Assembly (NCBI GenBank): GCA_030549775.1
Contig: CM060177.1
Span: 59,398,638 to 59,462,637, forward strand
Direction: 5' to 3'
DNA from: Tamarix chinensis
Taxonomy: Eukaryota; Streptophyta; Magnoliopsida; Caryophyllales; Tamaricaceae
DNA length: 64,000 nucleotides
Of this stretch, positions 1-9,552 are shown piece by piece (position 1 is the first letter of the stretch; every line of letters starts with the position of its first letter). Below the pieces are notes generated by a model. That model was given only the letters and a program-made list of their open reading frames with translations, did not search any database and was not told the DNA's origin. A program made the translations under genes and the position numbers.

Positions 1-540
1 ATGGAACTCAATCAAGGAAGAAGTACATACTTAAAACAAGTTACAAAATGTTATCCTTTAAAATAAAGTCTTACAAAAGGTGAAACGTAATAATAGTAGT
101 AGTAATAATAACCTAAGTCCCTTACAACTCCAAAAGTAGAACTAATCCACCAAATTACGTTACAATTTATGTCTCATCATACTATATCCAGTAAGGTACA
201 CCTTAAGGTTTTTAATCCACTAAACCTGCAAGATCAGGGTTAGCCTAGTGGGGTCACTACCCCCTTAAGAGCAAACAAATTACAAAACGATATTAACTAC
301 AACACATAAAATTCAAAGTTAACACAAGTCAAGTATATCAAATAACAAGGGACCATATTCAAAGACATAATTACAACAGCAATCGCAAGGCCACTTATAC
401 TACCCAATCACACTATCCACACAAGCTAATCCGGATATTAATAAAAATCACTTGAAAGAAGACAATTGCATTTTCATTTAAAACATTTAGGATCGTGAGA
501 ACCGAATCTCTAACCGAAACATGATTCTCAACAACCAAAA
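1..540 (-). other. 5' leader of a minus-strand Ty3/gypsy retrotransposon
   Basis: This is the internal region immediately downstream, on the minus strand, of the primer binding site at 541-553. No gag-like frame is open in it, so I read it as untranslated leader. The rest of the element lies outside the window to the left. Assignment rests on its position only. Confidence 0.55.
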
Positions 541-553
541 GCTCTGATACCAA
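541..553 (-). other. Primer binding site, tRNA-iMet type
   Basis: The minus strand reads TTGGTATCAGAGC, the standard plant primer site complementary to the 3' end of initiator tRNA-Met. It is separated by the dinucleotide AG from an LTR end reading GGGGGTGTTACA. A perfect site next to an LTR end shows that the LTR at 556 is the 5' LTR of a minus-strand element. Confidence 0.92.
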
Positions 554-655
554 CTTGTAACACCCCCAAATTACTACTGAAAAATTTCGTTTAAGACAAA
601 GGTTTTAGCGGAAGCGAAAGAATTAAAACCATAAACTTGGAGGTATTACCGCCAC

Positions 656-699
656 ACTTAGTACCAGACCGGTTCACTCCTACCGTTCCGATACTAAGT
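656..699 (-). other. Terminal inverted-repeat hairpin of LTR
   Basis: ACTTAGTA (656-663) and TACTAAGT (692-699) form a perfect 8-bp inverted repeat about 100 bp from the LTR end. Copies are at 1917-1960, 20654-20697 and 57106-57154. Confidence 0.7.
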
Positions 700-1230
700 G
701 CTAAGGCTAAACTAAACAATCATTAAGTAAGAGTCATCATAACATAGGTCCATAGTTAACATAGACCATTCACGAAAACCACGAGTCAACAACAGTTAAA
801 ATATCGTTTAGGAATACAACTTAGAGTACGGTTTCAAAACAAGAAGCGTAGTACAAAATATAGCCAAATAAAATAGATCCCAAGGGGCCAATATCCGGAT
901 CACCTACTCACTCAAGCCAAGCCTTCCACCCCCGAATTAGTAACCGATCAAACCTGCATAGGAGGTCTGCTCCCCACCATCGGTGGATCATCACAGGACC
1001 CATTCAATCAAGGTAGTATCAGTACGGGTCCAATACTGAGTAAGGACGCTGGTGCGCTAAGGCCAAGCATACAATCATACAACATAACATACGTAGCACA
1101 ATCATATAGACAACATGCGATAACCAGCAAGATAAGGCCTGAATACTTTTCTGTGACCTATTCCTCATTTCTCATTAATAATACCTTCATTCCACACATA
1201 TTCTTTAATATTCCGTGTGAGTGCGGGAAC

Positions 1231-1558
1231 CCCACTATTATAGCCGGTGGAACGGTCACGAGGGCCATGCCCTGCCACTATTATAGCCGGTGGACCGGTC
1301 ATGAGGGTAACATACCCTGCCACTATTATTTGTCGGTGGACCGGTCTGGCCCCGACTCACAAGGTGTTCCATTGTAAATGTTTGTATCTTTCCCAGGTCT
1401 TATCATCGTTCCGATTAGTTTGTTGAGCACGGAATCCCCCACTATTATAGCCGGTGGAACGGTCACGAGGGCCATGCCCTGCCACTATTATAGCCGGTGG
1501 ACCGGTCACGAGGGTAACATACCCTGCCACTATTATTTGTCGGTGGACTGGTCTGGGT
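1231..1558 (-). repeat. Hairpin array, CCACTATTATAGCCGGTGG units
   Basis: Several units of CCACTATTATAGCCGGTGG, or near variants, alternate with short self-complementary spacers such as GGGCCATGCCC and GGGTAACATACCC. The same array lies in the same relative place in the other family A LTRs. Confidence 0.85.
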
Positions 1559-1809
1559 CCGGCTCAACATCTTTCTCTGTAAGTAGTTAATGTCTTAACA
1601 TATCTTATTCAAAAGGTTTTCACCAAGGATATGCATAAATCATTCTCTCTATGCTTTACACATCGCAACCAATAAAATTCCGCATTCATAACTATCCTTT
1701 AATCGATAATACACATGATAACGCCAAACAACTCTAAGAAGTCACAACCAACCCTAATTGTCCACACCAACCCGTGGTTAACCACTCTCATCCCTATTTT
1801 ACCATAACC

Positions 1810-1814
1810 ACCGT
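1810..1814. repeat. Target site duplication ACCGT (left)
   Basis: ACCGT directly precedes the solo LTR and is repeated at 5880-5884 directly after it. Confidence 0.9.
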
Positions 1815-1916
1815 TGTAACACCCCCAAAATTCACTACTGAAAAATTTCGTTTTAAGGAAAGAATTAACGGAAGCGAAATAAGAAAACCGTGAATTATGG
1901 GAAATGTTACCGCCAC

Positions 1917-1960
1917 ACTCAGTACCAGACCGGTTCACTCCTACCGTTCCAGTACCGAGT
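1917..1960 (-). other. Terminal hairpin of solo LTR
   Basis: ACTCAGTAC pairs with GTACCGAGT with one mismatch. Relative to the copy at 656-699, a T-to-C change in one arm is matched by A-to-G in the other, so pairing is kept. Confidence 0.65.
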
Positions 1961-2324
1961 GCTAAGGCTAAAATGGATTACCATCAGACAAAAGCTAATA
2001 CTTAAAACGAGGATTCATAAGGAAGTTAAATAGTTCACAATATAAAGTTCAGAGTGCGCATAAAAAGGTTTACAAGCCAAAGGGGTACATAGACAAGGTT
2101 CTCGAGGAACAAAAGTATCGTACGACAAAACATAACTAAAATAAAACAATACAGGGTAAAATAAAACGAAAAGGAGAGTCCGGCCATGTTGCTCTCGGTC
2201 CCCAGGCCAAGTCTCGGCTCCACTCTCAGCCCCGCCCAATGCCTCGTAAGAGTCGTAGGCATCGAATATATCGTCTCCTACCTGCACAAACTCAGGTGGG
2301 TCCTCTACTCGTGGGAATGAGCAG

Positions 2325-2341
2325 CACCCATGAAACGGGTG
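2325..2341 (-). other. CACCC/GGGTG leader hairpin
   Basis: CACCCATGAAACGGGTG sits just before a conserved stretch containing TACGTACTGAGTAAGGTAAC. The cassette recurs at 9304, 20286, 56698 and 61051. Confidence 0.65.
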
Positions 2342-2557
2342 GTCAGTACGCTACGTACTGAGTAAGGTAACAGATGTGCAAAGGCCAGCATACAAAACAC
2401 ACAACACAGTACACATAGCATAATCACATGAGCAACATGTAGTAGAAAAGATGATAAAGGCTAGTTATAGTCCGGATAGTCTTATTCTTCGGATCTCTGG
2501 TAAATATAGAGTCGATTCACAGCATAGTCTTTATCAATTCATATGAGTGCGGGAACC

Positions 2558-2886
2558 CCACTATTATAGCCGGTGGAACGGTCATGAGGGTCATGCCCTG
2601 CCACTATTTTAGCCGGTGGACCGGTCATGAGGGTAACATACCCTGCCACTATTATTCGCCGGTGGACCGGTCTGGCCCCGACTCACATGATGTTTCACTG
2701 TGATTACTTCGTATCTTTCCAATGTCTTATCGTTATTACGTTCGGTTTGTTGAGCACGGAATCCCCCACTATTATAGCCGGTGGACCGGTCATGAGGGTA
2801 ACATACCCTGCCACTATTATTGCCGGTGGACTGGTCATGTAGGGCACCCCGGCCCTAGCCACTATTATTCGCCGGTGGACCGGTCT
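2558..2886 (-). repeat. Hairpin array, CCACTATTATAGCCGGTGG units
   Basis: Five or so units carry CCAC/GGTGG boxes. Their spacers keep self-complementarity (GGGTAACATACCC and a GGGC/GCCC form), as at 1231-1558. Confidence 0.85.
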
Positions 2887-3906
2887 GGGTCCGGCTCAAC
2901 ATCTTTCTCTTTCAGTGATTAGTGTCTTAACATATCTTATTTGAAGGAATTTTCCCTTGACATGCACGACTAACTATATCCACCCTTATCCTCCCAGGAG
3001 GGCCCGTCCCATATCTTGGGACTCTTGCGCCCCTTATCACACCTCGATATACATTCTCTTTTACGCTTACTCAAAATGGAAACCAATTCCTAAGGGTGTG
3101 GGTTAAGGCCCAACACCTCGTGACATCCATTCCACATGCTATCTCCCTCTAGGGTTTTCCCTTAGAAACCCTAATTGGACCTATGTGGCCCCACTTTCTC
3201 TCACTTACACTACCATTACTCCATTTATCGTCCCACTCCTCATCTCATTTAGATCAAATCCCAAATCGTATTGCTTTACCCCTCGATTCCACATATGATC
3301 GAAAAACCCTAGTTGGCCATTTCAACCCTAGTACCTTTCTTCTCCCACAAGTAACCCCTCTCTTTTTCACCAAATATCTCTTCTCTCCCATGACACCCAT
3401 AATCACCCATTATACACCAATTTCCACCTTTAACCCGTAATCCACTCTCCCTTAATCATTTACTTCCACATTTTCCAGGTTATTACTTTCTCCCAAAAAA
3501 CCCTAATCGGGTCCCTTATACACCCTTACATTGACCTACGTATTATTTTTCATCCCAAGTCTCCAAACACTCCACAGCTCTCCCTTTAGCTTATTTATAC
3601 CTTAATACAACTTTTCTCACGTCACGATCATCCCCATGCAAGTTTTATCCCCCCCATGCAAACTCTCGAAGTTCCCATGCAAACCCTAAAATTTCCATGC
3701 ATAGTTCTTACCTCTTATTCATTTTGGTCAACCTCATACCCCCTTTAGCAACTCACTTCTCATTTATTTCTTTTGTCCTTTCATCTCCATGTCATAATAA
3801 TAATTACCCTAACATGCATGTCCTAGAGGGTTGAATCATGCCACAGCACATCATAATCACCACGTATGGATATCACATTCATGTTATAAGAAAACACATA
3901 CCACGT

Positions 3907-4042
3907 ACCTTAACTCCAAGCTGCGCTACGCATAAAATACGTTAAGGATAATCATGTGATACACAACAGGACATGATATATATACAAGGCACCCAAGGCA
4001 TACAAGTCACATAACACGTAAGAACCTTAGCCACATCCTTAC
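3907..4042 (-). other. Candidate leader intron, micro-exon and second donor
   Basis: On the minus strand a donor-like ATTAG|GTAAGG (GT at 4042-4041) is followed 117 nt later by an acceptor-like TTATGCGTAG (AG at 3927-3926). A 17-nt block beginning CGCAGCTTGGAG comes next, then a second donor-like AAG|GTACGT. The same layout occurs at 6986-6863 and 18675-18794. Splicing is inferred, not shown. Confidence 0.45.
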
Positions 4043-4203
4043 CTAATACGACACCGGTCTTGGAGCACGTTCCTACGCCTCCTCCGGGTTTTGACTTGAT
4101 TCGCCTATAAGAGGGAAAGACTATGGATTAAATTCCCTCTAACCAAATTGACTAGCCTTCCTACCTTACCCTTATCACAACTTACCATTAGGGCTAAAAT
4201 AAT

Positions 4204-4447
4204 AATATTACTAATGGTGACAAGGAACTAAAATAATAATAATAATAATAATAATAATATTCATATTAATAATGATAATAGTAATACTAGTAATAATAAC
4301 AATAAGGATGTTAAAATAATAATACTAGAGTTATAGGTCATTAATAATAGTAATAAAAACAGTTATAAATATTTCAAGGTTAGATTAAATAATAATAATA
4401 ATAATAATTATAACATTAAGGATAATATTAATAATACTACTAAAAAT
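4204..4447. repeat. Imperfect (AAT)n microsatellite in LTR
   Basis: Dense AAT/TAA trinucleotides with scattered substitutions. They are TTA/ATT on the LTR sense strand. An equivalent tract occurs in each family A copy. Confidence 0.9.
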
Positions 4448-4770
4448 AGTTAGCATTTGTATAACAAGGGTTTAGGGGTTGGGGAGTTTAGAGGACCACC
4501 TAGGGGTGCTGGTGGCATAGGCGGCGGTGCACAGTGCACGGCAGCGGCGGCGGCGGTGGTGATGGGGGAGAAGGGAGGTGGAGAAGTGGTGGAGGGAGGA
4601 GAAAAGGAAGAGGAGAGGGTGGCAGGGGAAAAAGAAGATATGGGGAGGTAGAGGAAGCTCCCCTGGTGATTTTAGGAGGCAGAGGGGGCGCTGGGAGTGG
4701 CGGCACGGCGCTGGGCGGCGGTGCGAAGGGTGGCGGGGTTCGAGGTTGGCCTGGTCGGGAAGGGCACTTC

Positions 4771-4792
4771 GCACGCTTGGGGCGGCGCGTGC
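4771..4792 (-). other. Leader hairpin about 190 nt past TATA box
   Basis: GCACGC and GCGTGC form a perfect 6-bp stem around a C-rich loop (on the minus strand) in a conserved context following CTCGATTTACC. Orthologous hairpins occur at 8005, 17282 and 52452 at the same distance from the TATA box, with different but paired stems. Confidence 0.65.
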
Positions 4793-4975
4793 AGGGTAAA
4801 TCGAGGGCTGAGGGAGGCTTGGTTGGGTGGAGGATGCTGCAGGGAAGGGTTTCGGGGGTGGTTCGGGCGGCGGAGATGGGCGGCGGCGATGGGGCGGCGA
4901 TCTGAAGTGGGGGCGGCGCAAGGAATGGTTTCTGGGTTGGGTCTTCGAAAAAGCCCGAGGTTGGGCTCGTGGGGG

Positions 4976-4983
4976 TATTTATA
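4976..4983 (-). promoter_or_regulatory. LTR TATA box
   Basis: The minus strand reads TATAAATACCCCC, about 0.9 kb from the 5' end of the solo LTR. TATAAATA followed by C-rich sequence is shared with the boxes at 8214, 17091 and 52261, so it is the likely core promoter and sets the U3/R boundary just downstream. Confidence 0.75.
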
Positions 4984-5409
4984 GGCTTGAAATGGGGAGG
5001 GGATCGAGAGAGGGGACAGAGGGAGGTACGAGGAGGCTAGAATTTAGCCCGCCGGCCGTCGGTGGCAGGCAGACATGGGTCTGCCATGGCAGACCTGTGG
5101 TTCGGTCGGGAAAAGGAAGGGGGGCGGTAGTAGACCTGTGTGAGGCATGGAGGTGGTCGGTCGGTCGAGGAGGGACAGACGGGCGGTGCAGAAGAGGGGG
5201 AGAAGATGTGCAGGCGGCGCAGAGGAGTTGTCGGCGCAGAAGAGGGGTGACGGCGATTTGCAGCGGGGCGCGGGGAAGAAGAAAAGGGGAAGGGGCTGGA
5301 TCGGTCAGTCCGGGGGAGAAAAGAAACAGAACCGGCCGGGCGGTTCAGGTGAAGGGGAAGTAGGTCAGGCCTGCGTGCGAGACGGGGGGAAAGTGAAGAG
5401 AGCCGACCT

Positions 5410-5530
5410 GGGCCGGTGGGCTGGCCCAGTCGGGGGAAATGGGGGAGAGAAGGGAGAAAGGAGAGGGGGAGGGAAAAAGGAGAAAAATGAAATTAAGGGA
5501 GAAAAAGATTAAGGAAAATAATTAGGGAAG
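5410..5530 (-). promoter_or_regulatory. U3 TGGGCC boxes and CT tract
   Basis: Several TGGGC/GGCCCA boxes lie in about 25 bp (5417-5440), beside a long purine tract that is CT-rich in the sense direction. TGGGCY is the plant site II motif bound by TCP factors. The same pairing of boxes and CT tract recurs upstream of the TATA box in other copies. Factor binding is inferred. Confidence 0.5.
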
Positions 5531-5879
5531 AAAATAATTAAAATGAAATATGGGGTGAGTCCTAGTATTTTTGGTAGATAATTAAAATTTTAGTAATTTA
5601 TCTTATTATATTAGTTTAAAGAGGTAGCTTTTAGAAAAATATTGGTTAGAACCTTATCTAAATAAGAATGAGTATGATAAAATAGCAATCTATTTATTTT
5701 AATTTATTAAACACTCACATCAAATTTGGTATACTTAAAACCCACAAAATAATTAGGTTAAATAAATTTAAAAGGCAAAATCCTTAACGTAATTAAATTA
5801 AATAAGTTTAAGAGTTAAATTATCCCTAATAAAAGTAATTTCATAAATTATAGGCTTTTAAAATTTTTGGGGGATTATA

Positions 5880-5884
5880 ACCGT
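5880..5884. repeat. Target site duplication ACCGT (right)
   Basis: Second copy of the ACCGT duplication flanking the solo LTR at 1815-5879. Confidence 0.9.
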
Positions 5885-5999
5885 ACTTAGCCATCCCAAA
5901 CCTTAATTATCCTCAACAGTCACAATTAGTTACTCCATCCTTCTTAATCACAATGCCCCAGAGTTAATCACTCCAAACCCTGATTCCATACGATCATTA

Positions 6000-6735
6000 A
6001 CTCCCATGCAAAATCCTAATACCGCCATACCAACATTAATACCACCATACAACCCATAACACCACCATGTAAACCCTAATACCACCATAAGTCATTAATA
6101 CCGCTATACAATCATGAATACCACCATACGAACATTAATACCACCATACAAATCCTAATACCACCATGCAAACCCTAATACCACCATACAAACCCTAATA
6201 CCACCATACAACATTATTACCTCCATAAAATCACAAATACCACCATACAACATTAATACCTCCATAAAATCACAAATACCCCCATACAACATTAATACCT
6301 CCATAAAAGCACAATACCACCATACGACATTAATACCTCCATAAAAGCACAATACCACCATACGAACCCGAATACCACCATAAGCCATTAATACCACTAT
6401 GAAATCATTAGTACCACCATGCGAACATTTATGCCACCATACAAACCCTCATAACACCATGCAAAAACTAATACCACCATACAAACCCTAATACCACCAT
6501 ACAACATTAATACCTCCATAAAATCACAAATACCACCATACAACATTAATACCTCCATAAAAACACAAATACCACCATACAACATTAATGCCTCCATAAA
6601 ATCACAATACCACCATACGAACCCGAATACCACCATAAGCCATTAATACCACTATGAAATCATTAGTACCACCATACGAACGTTTATGCCACCATACAAA
6701 CCCTAATCCCACCATACAAACTTCAAGACTCCCAT
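6000..6735 (-). repeat. Minisatellite, 19-20 bp unit with 39-bp higher order
   Basis: Units like ACCACCATACAACATTAAT repeat for about 700 bp, often paired into 39-bp units. A block around 6155-6447 recurs about 255 bp downstream almost unchanged, including its unusual variants. Two open frames on the minus strand (6155-6397 and 6397-6636) are translations of this repeat and not genes. Confidence 0.9.
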
Positions 6736-6862
6736 GCATGATGGTTCCCAACTCCTTTTACCATTTATCCTAACATGCATGTCTTAGTGGGCCATAACAT
6801 ATTACATCGTAAACATCATACATATAAATGTCATGCTCATGTCACGGAAGCACATACAACAT

Positions 6863-6986
6863 ACCTCAATCTCCAAGCTGCGCTACACATAAGACAAGTT
6901 ATCCACCAATCATATAATACATGGCATACACAACATTCAACACATCCATGTCACACCTAGCACAAGGCCAGTAGCTTCGTCCTTAC
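6863..6986 (-). other. Candidate leader intron, micro-exon and second donor
   Basis: On the minus strand a donor-like CTTAG|GTAAGG (GT at 6986-6985) is followed by an acceptor-like TTATGTGTAG (AG at 6884-6883), a 104-nt interval. Then comes an 18-nt block beginning CGCAGCTTGGAG, and a donor-like GAG|GTATGT. It matches the layouts at 3907-4042 and 18675-18794. Confidence 0.45.
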
Positions 6987-7429
6987 CTAAGGCGACGCCG
7001 GGCTTGGAGCACGCTCCTCTAACTCCTTAGGGCTTTGGTCGGGGTTACCTATAAAAGGAGAAAATGCTAAGTATTAGTTTCCCTTATAATTACTATCAAT
7101 CCTCGTTCTAGTTTAAGGTTAGGGTTTTTATTACTAAAAAGGGTTTTATACAAAAACTAGGGTTTTTACCTTAGAAGTAGTATACTAAATATTAGTAGTC
7201 AAAATATGTTTATTTTTAATACCTATTGTTACACTTATATTACTAGACCCGTTAGCCCTATTCTTATAATAATAATATTCATGCTAACTATAGAAAAATA
7301 GTGATAATAATAATAATAAAACTAATACTAGTGACACTAATGTTTATAGTGAGAGAAACCCTAGCGTTTTTAAGGCTAAGTCTATTAATGGTGTCATATT
7401 CGAAATAATATTATTATAAGGTCACAATA

Positions 7430-7496
7430 TTACAAGTAACTATTCCTAAGGGTGATAATGATAATAGTAATAATAATAATAATAAAAGTAATAATA

Positions 7497-7527
<31 letters not shown>

Positions 7528-7562
7528 TAAGTATATTAGTATTAATATTAGTAGAAAATAGT
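7430..7562. repeat. Imperfect (AAT)n microsatellite
   Basis: AAT/GAT-type trinucleotides in the family A TTA slot, on the 3' side of the GC-rich leader in the sense direction. Confidence 0.85.
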
Positions 7563-8004
7563 AGCAGTTATAAAAAGGGGTATTAGGGTTTGGATGAGTG
7601 GAGAACCACCTAGGGTTGGTGGTGGTCTGGCGGCGGCGCGTGGCGGCGACGGCGGCGGCGGCGGAGGAGGAGAAGAGAGGGAAAGGTTAAGGTGGAGGTT
7701 AGATGGGGGAAAGGAAATGAAAGTTAAGTGTGGGGGAGGAGACAGTAGGGAGAGGGGAGTGGAATGAGGGTGGTGGCGTGAGAAAGGAGGCGGCGCGCGA
7801 TGGCCGACGCGGCGGCCGAAGGTGGAAGAAGGTGGTGGGAGATGGTGGAGGCTGGTGGAGAAGGAGGCAGGGGGTAAGGATGGTATGGGCAGGTAGGGGA
7901 GGACCTGCCGGTTATTTTGGGAGGTGGCAGGGTGGCTGGTAGCGGTGGAGGAGGCGACAGAAGGTGGCGCAAGGCGGCGACGGGCTGGAAGGGGTGGCGA
8001 TTTT

Positions 8005-8027
8005 GCACGGCCTGGGGTGGCTCGTGC
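8005..8027 (-). other. Leader hairpin about 190 nt past TATA box
   Basis: GCACG (8005-8009) pairs with CGTGC (8023-8027). The minus-strand loop begins AGCCACCCC as in the copy at 17282. It lies about 190-200 nt downstream of the TATA box at 8214. Confidence 0.6.
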
Positions 8028-8213
8028 CAGGCAAATCGAGGGCCGATGAGGGCTTAGTTAGGTGGAGGGTGGGGTAAGGTGGGGTTCTGGGCGGCACTCG
8101 ACCGACGGCGTTAGGGGAGGGCGTCGGTCGACGCGTCTGATGGGGCGGCGGCGAGAGGGAGGAAACCCAGGGTTTCTGGGTTCTAAATCCGGAACCCAGG
8201 TGATCAATGGGGG

Positions 8214-8221
8214 TATTTATA
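8214..8221 (-). promoter_or_regulatory. LTR TATA box
   Basis: The minus strand reads TATAAATACCCCC, about 1.0 kb inside the LTR, matching the other family A copies. Confidence 0.75.
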
Positions 8222-8596
8222 GGTAGGGTGGTCGGGCAAGGCCAAGGGAAGAAGACAAAGGGGGGTACAGGCGCCAGGCTGGTCGGCAGGCGCAGGTCCT
8301 GCCATGGCAGGTTGGGTCGGGGAGGGGGAGAAGAAAGGGAAAGAGAAGGGCACACGGGAAAGGGAGAGAGGGACTTGGTCGGGGTCGAAAAGAGGATGGA
8401 AAATGACAGGGAAGGGCAGGGGAGAACGGTCGGCGCTGAGCTGGTGGCTGCCGGCGAGATTCGGGGTTGCAAGTCGAGTTGCAGGTCGGCGTGCAGGTCG
8501 GGGAAGAAGAAGACAGGCAGGGTGGACCGGTGGTCCAGGGGAAAAAGAAAAAGAAGGGGAACCGGCCGGTTCGGCGGCGTTTATTTAATCCGTAAG

Positions 8597-8720
8597 TCAA
8601 ACGCGGCGTACTAAGGGTTGTGGGAGGAAAACGCAGCGTCGCGCCGTAGGCTGGCAACAGTCATAAGGCCGTTAAGCGTGATGCGGCGTTTCGACGGCTC
8701 TGAGGGTAAAACGCAGCGCA
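8597..8720 (-). promoter_or_regulatory. Repeated CpG-rich AAACGC(A/G)GCG motif in U3
   Basis: AAACGCGGCG, AAACGCAGCG (twice) and one inverted AAACGCCGC occur within about 120 bp. A related AAACGTAGCG lies at 12651-12660 in the neighbouring LTR. They sit upstream of the TATA box in the sense direction, so they could be promoter elements. No known factor site is claimed. Confidence 0.4.
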
Positions 8721-8833
8721 CGGGACGCACGATGGTTGGCGTCGCACGGCGCGGGCCGCGGGAAGGGAAAGAAGGAAGGGACGGGGGTTCAGGCGGCCTG
8801 TACGCGAGACAGGGGAGAAGAGAAGGGTTTGGG

Positions 8834-8930
8834 CCGGTGGGCTGGCCCAGCCGGGGGGGAGAGAAAGAAAGAAAAAAAAAGAGGAGGGAGAAAAAGTAAA
8901 AAAAGGGAAAAAAATAAAATAAATAGGATG
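8834..8930 (-). promoter_or_regulatory. U3 TGGGCC boxes and CT tract
   Basis: Overlapping GGGCC/GGCCC boxes at about 8832-8853 lie beside a purine-only tract (CT-rich in sense). This is the same arrangement as at 5410-5530. Confidence 0.5.
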
Positions 8931-9303
8931 GGAAAATAATTAAAATAACTTATGGGGAAATTGGTGTATTTTTGGGTTATTTAGAATATTAATATTTATA
9001 AAATATTAACTAAATTCCTTTTTGCTTATTTTAGACTATTTTAGATAAATTCCCTTAACCTCCAAGGTAATTAGGAAAAATACCCAAATTTTCGTCCAAT
9101 TAAATTCTTTATTATTTTCCTCTTAATCTATCTTTATTAACTCTCTACATTTTAATAAATGAATTTATATAATTAATTTTCTTAATAATTCCTTATTTGG
9201 CCATAATTTTGGAAATTAGAATTTTGGGATATTACACAGCCCCAACTAATATCTCGCCCACCTGCACAAACCATAAGGGCATACTACTCGTGGGAATGAG
9301 CAG

Positions 9304-9320
9304 CACCCATAAAAGGGGTG
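9304..9320 (-). other. CACCC/GGGTG leader hairpin
   Basis: CACCCATAAAAGGGGTG is followed by a TACGTACTGAGTAAGGTAAC-type stretch, as in the other copies. Confidence 0.6.
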
Positions 9321-9552
9321 ATCAGTACGTTACGTACTGAGTAAGGTAACCGAGCACTAAGGACAACACATAAGCACATAATCCATGGAGATAATAACAG
9401 GGCAATCCAACATAACAACATAAGGTATATGAACAATTCAAGTAAACATACAAAGGTCCATGAATAATCCAGATTAACTGTTTAATTAATCTCTTCGTAG
9501 AATCCGATTCACACTATGCCCTTTTATCAATCCATGTAAGTACAGGAACACC

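Larger units (their letters stand above)
556..1814 (-). mobile_element. 5' LTR of a Ty3 element, 3' part (family A)
   Basis: On the plus strand it begins TGTAACACCCCC, the reverse of an LTR 3' end, and abuts the primer site. It carries the family A landmarks in order: terminal hairpin (656-699), a degraded CACCC cassette near 960-1050 and a hairpin array (1231-1558). It is interrupted at 1814 by a solo LTR and resumes at 5885. Without the insert the LTR is about 4.6 kb. No protein is encoded. Confidence 0.85.
1815..5879 (-). mobile_element. Solo LTR, family A, 4065 bp
   Basis: The plus strand begins TGTAACACCCCC and ends GGGGGATTATA (the last CA has become TA). Identical 5-bp duplications ACCGT flank it. 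There is no internal region or second LTR, so it is a solo LTR, the usual product of unequal recombination between two LTRs. In sense (minus) order it holds a CT tract with TGGGCC boxes, a TATA box at 4976, a leader hairpin at 4771, a TTA tract, splice-like signals at 4042-3907, a hairpin array at 2558-2886, a CACCC hairpin and a terminal hairpin. It inserted into another LTR of the same family. Confidence 0.92.
5885..9236 (-). mobile_element. 5' LTR of a Ty3 element, 5' part (family A)
   Basis: This continues the LTR broken at 1814. The landmarks proceed in proper order: minisatellite (6000-6735), splice-like block (6986-6863), trinucleotide tract, leader hairpin (8005), TATA box (8214) and U3. 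It ends GGGATATTACA at 9236. Joined to 556-1814 it gives an LTR of about 4.6 kb. GC-rich stretches (7600-8850) contain long open frames that are low-complexity and show no protein similarity I recognise. Confidence 0.85.

Noticed and set aside
1231..2886. Interspersed CCACTATTATAGCCGGTGG repeats as a CRISPR array
   Set aside because: Spacers are short, related and self-complementary, and the array is part of an LTR. It is not a prokaryotic locus.
4472..5512. Long proline/arginine- or glycine-rich open frames on both strands
   Set aside because: GC-rich LTR leader DNA lowers stop frequency. The frames overlap on opposite strands, differ between LTR copies, and match no known family.
6155..6636. 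Two minus-strand frames with a repeated GGICDFMEVLMLY pattern
   Set aside because: The pattern is the translated 39-bp minisatellite unit, not a repeat protein.
6000..6735. Possible CRISPR-like array of short repeats
   Set aside because: Repeats are contiguous minisatellite units without unique spacers, in plant LTR DNA.
7912..8657. Minus-strand Ser/Pro-rich frames of 186 and 146 residues
   Set aside because: They run across the TATA box and leader of an LTR, are low-complexity, and are not conserved in the other copies.
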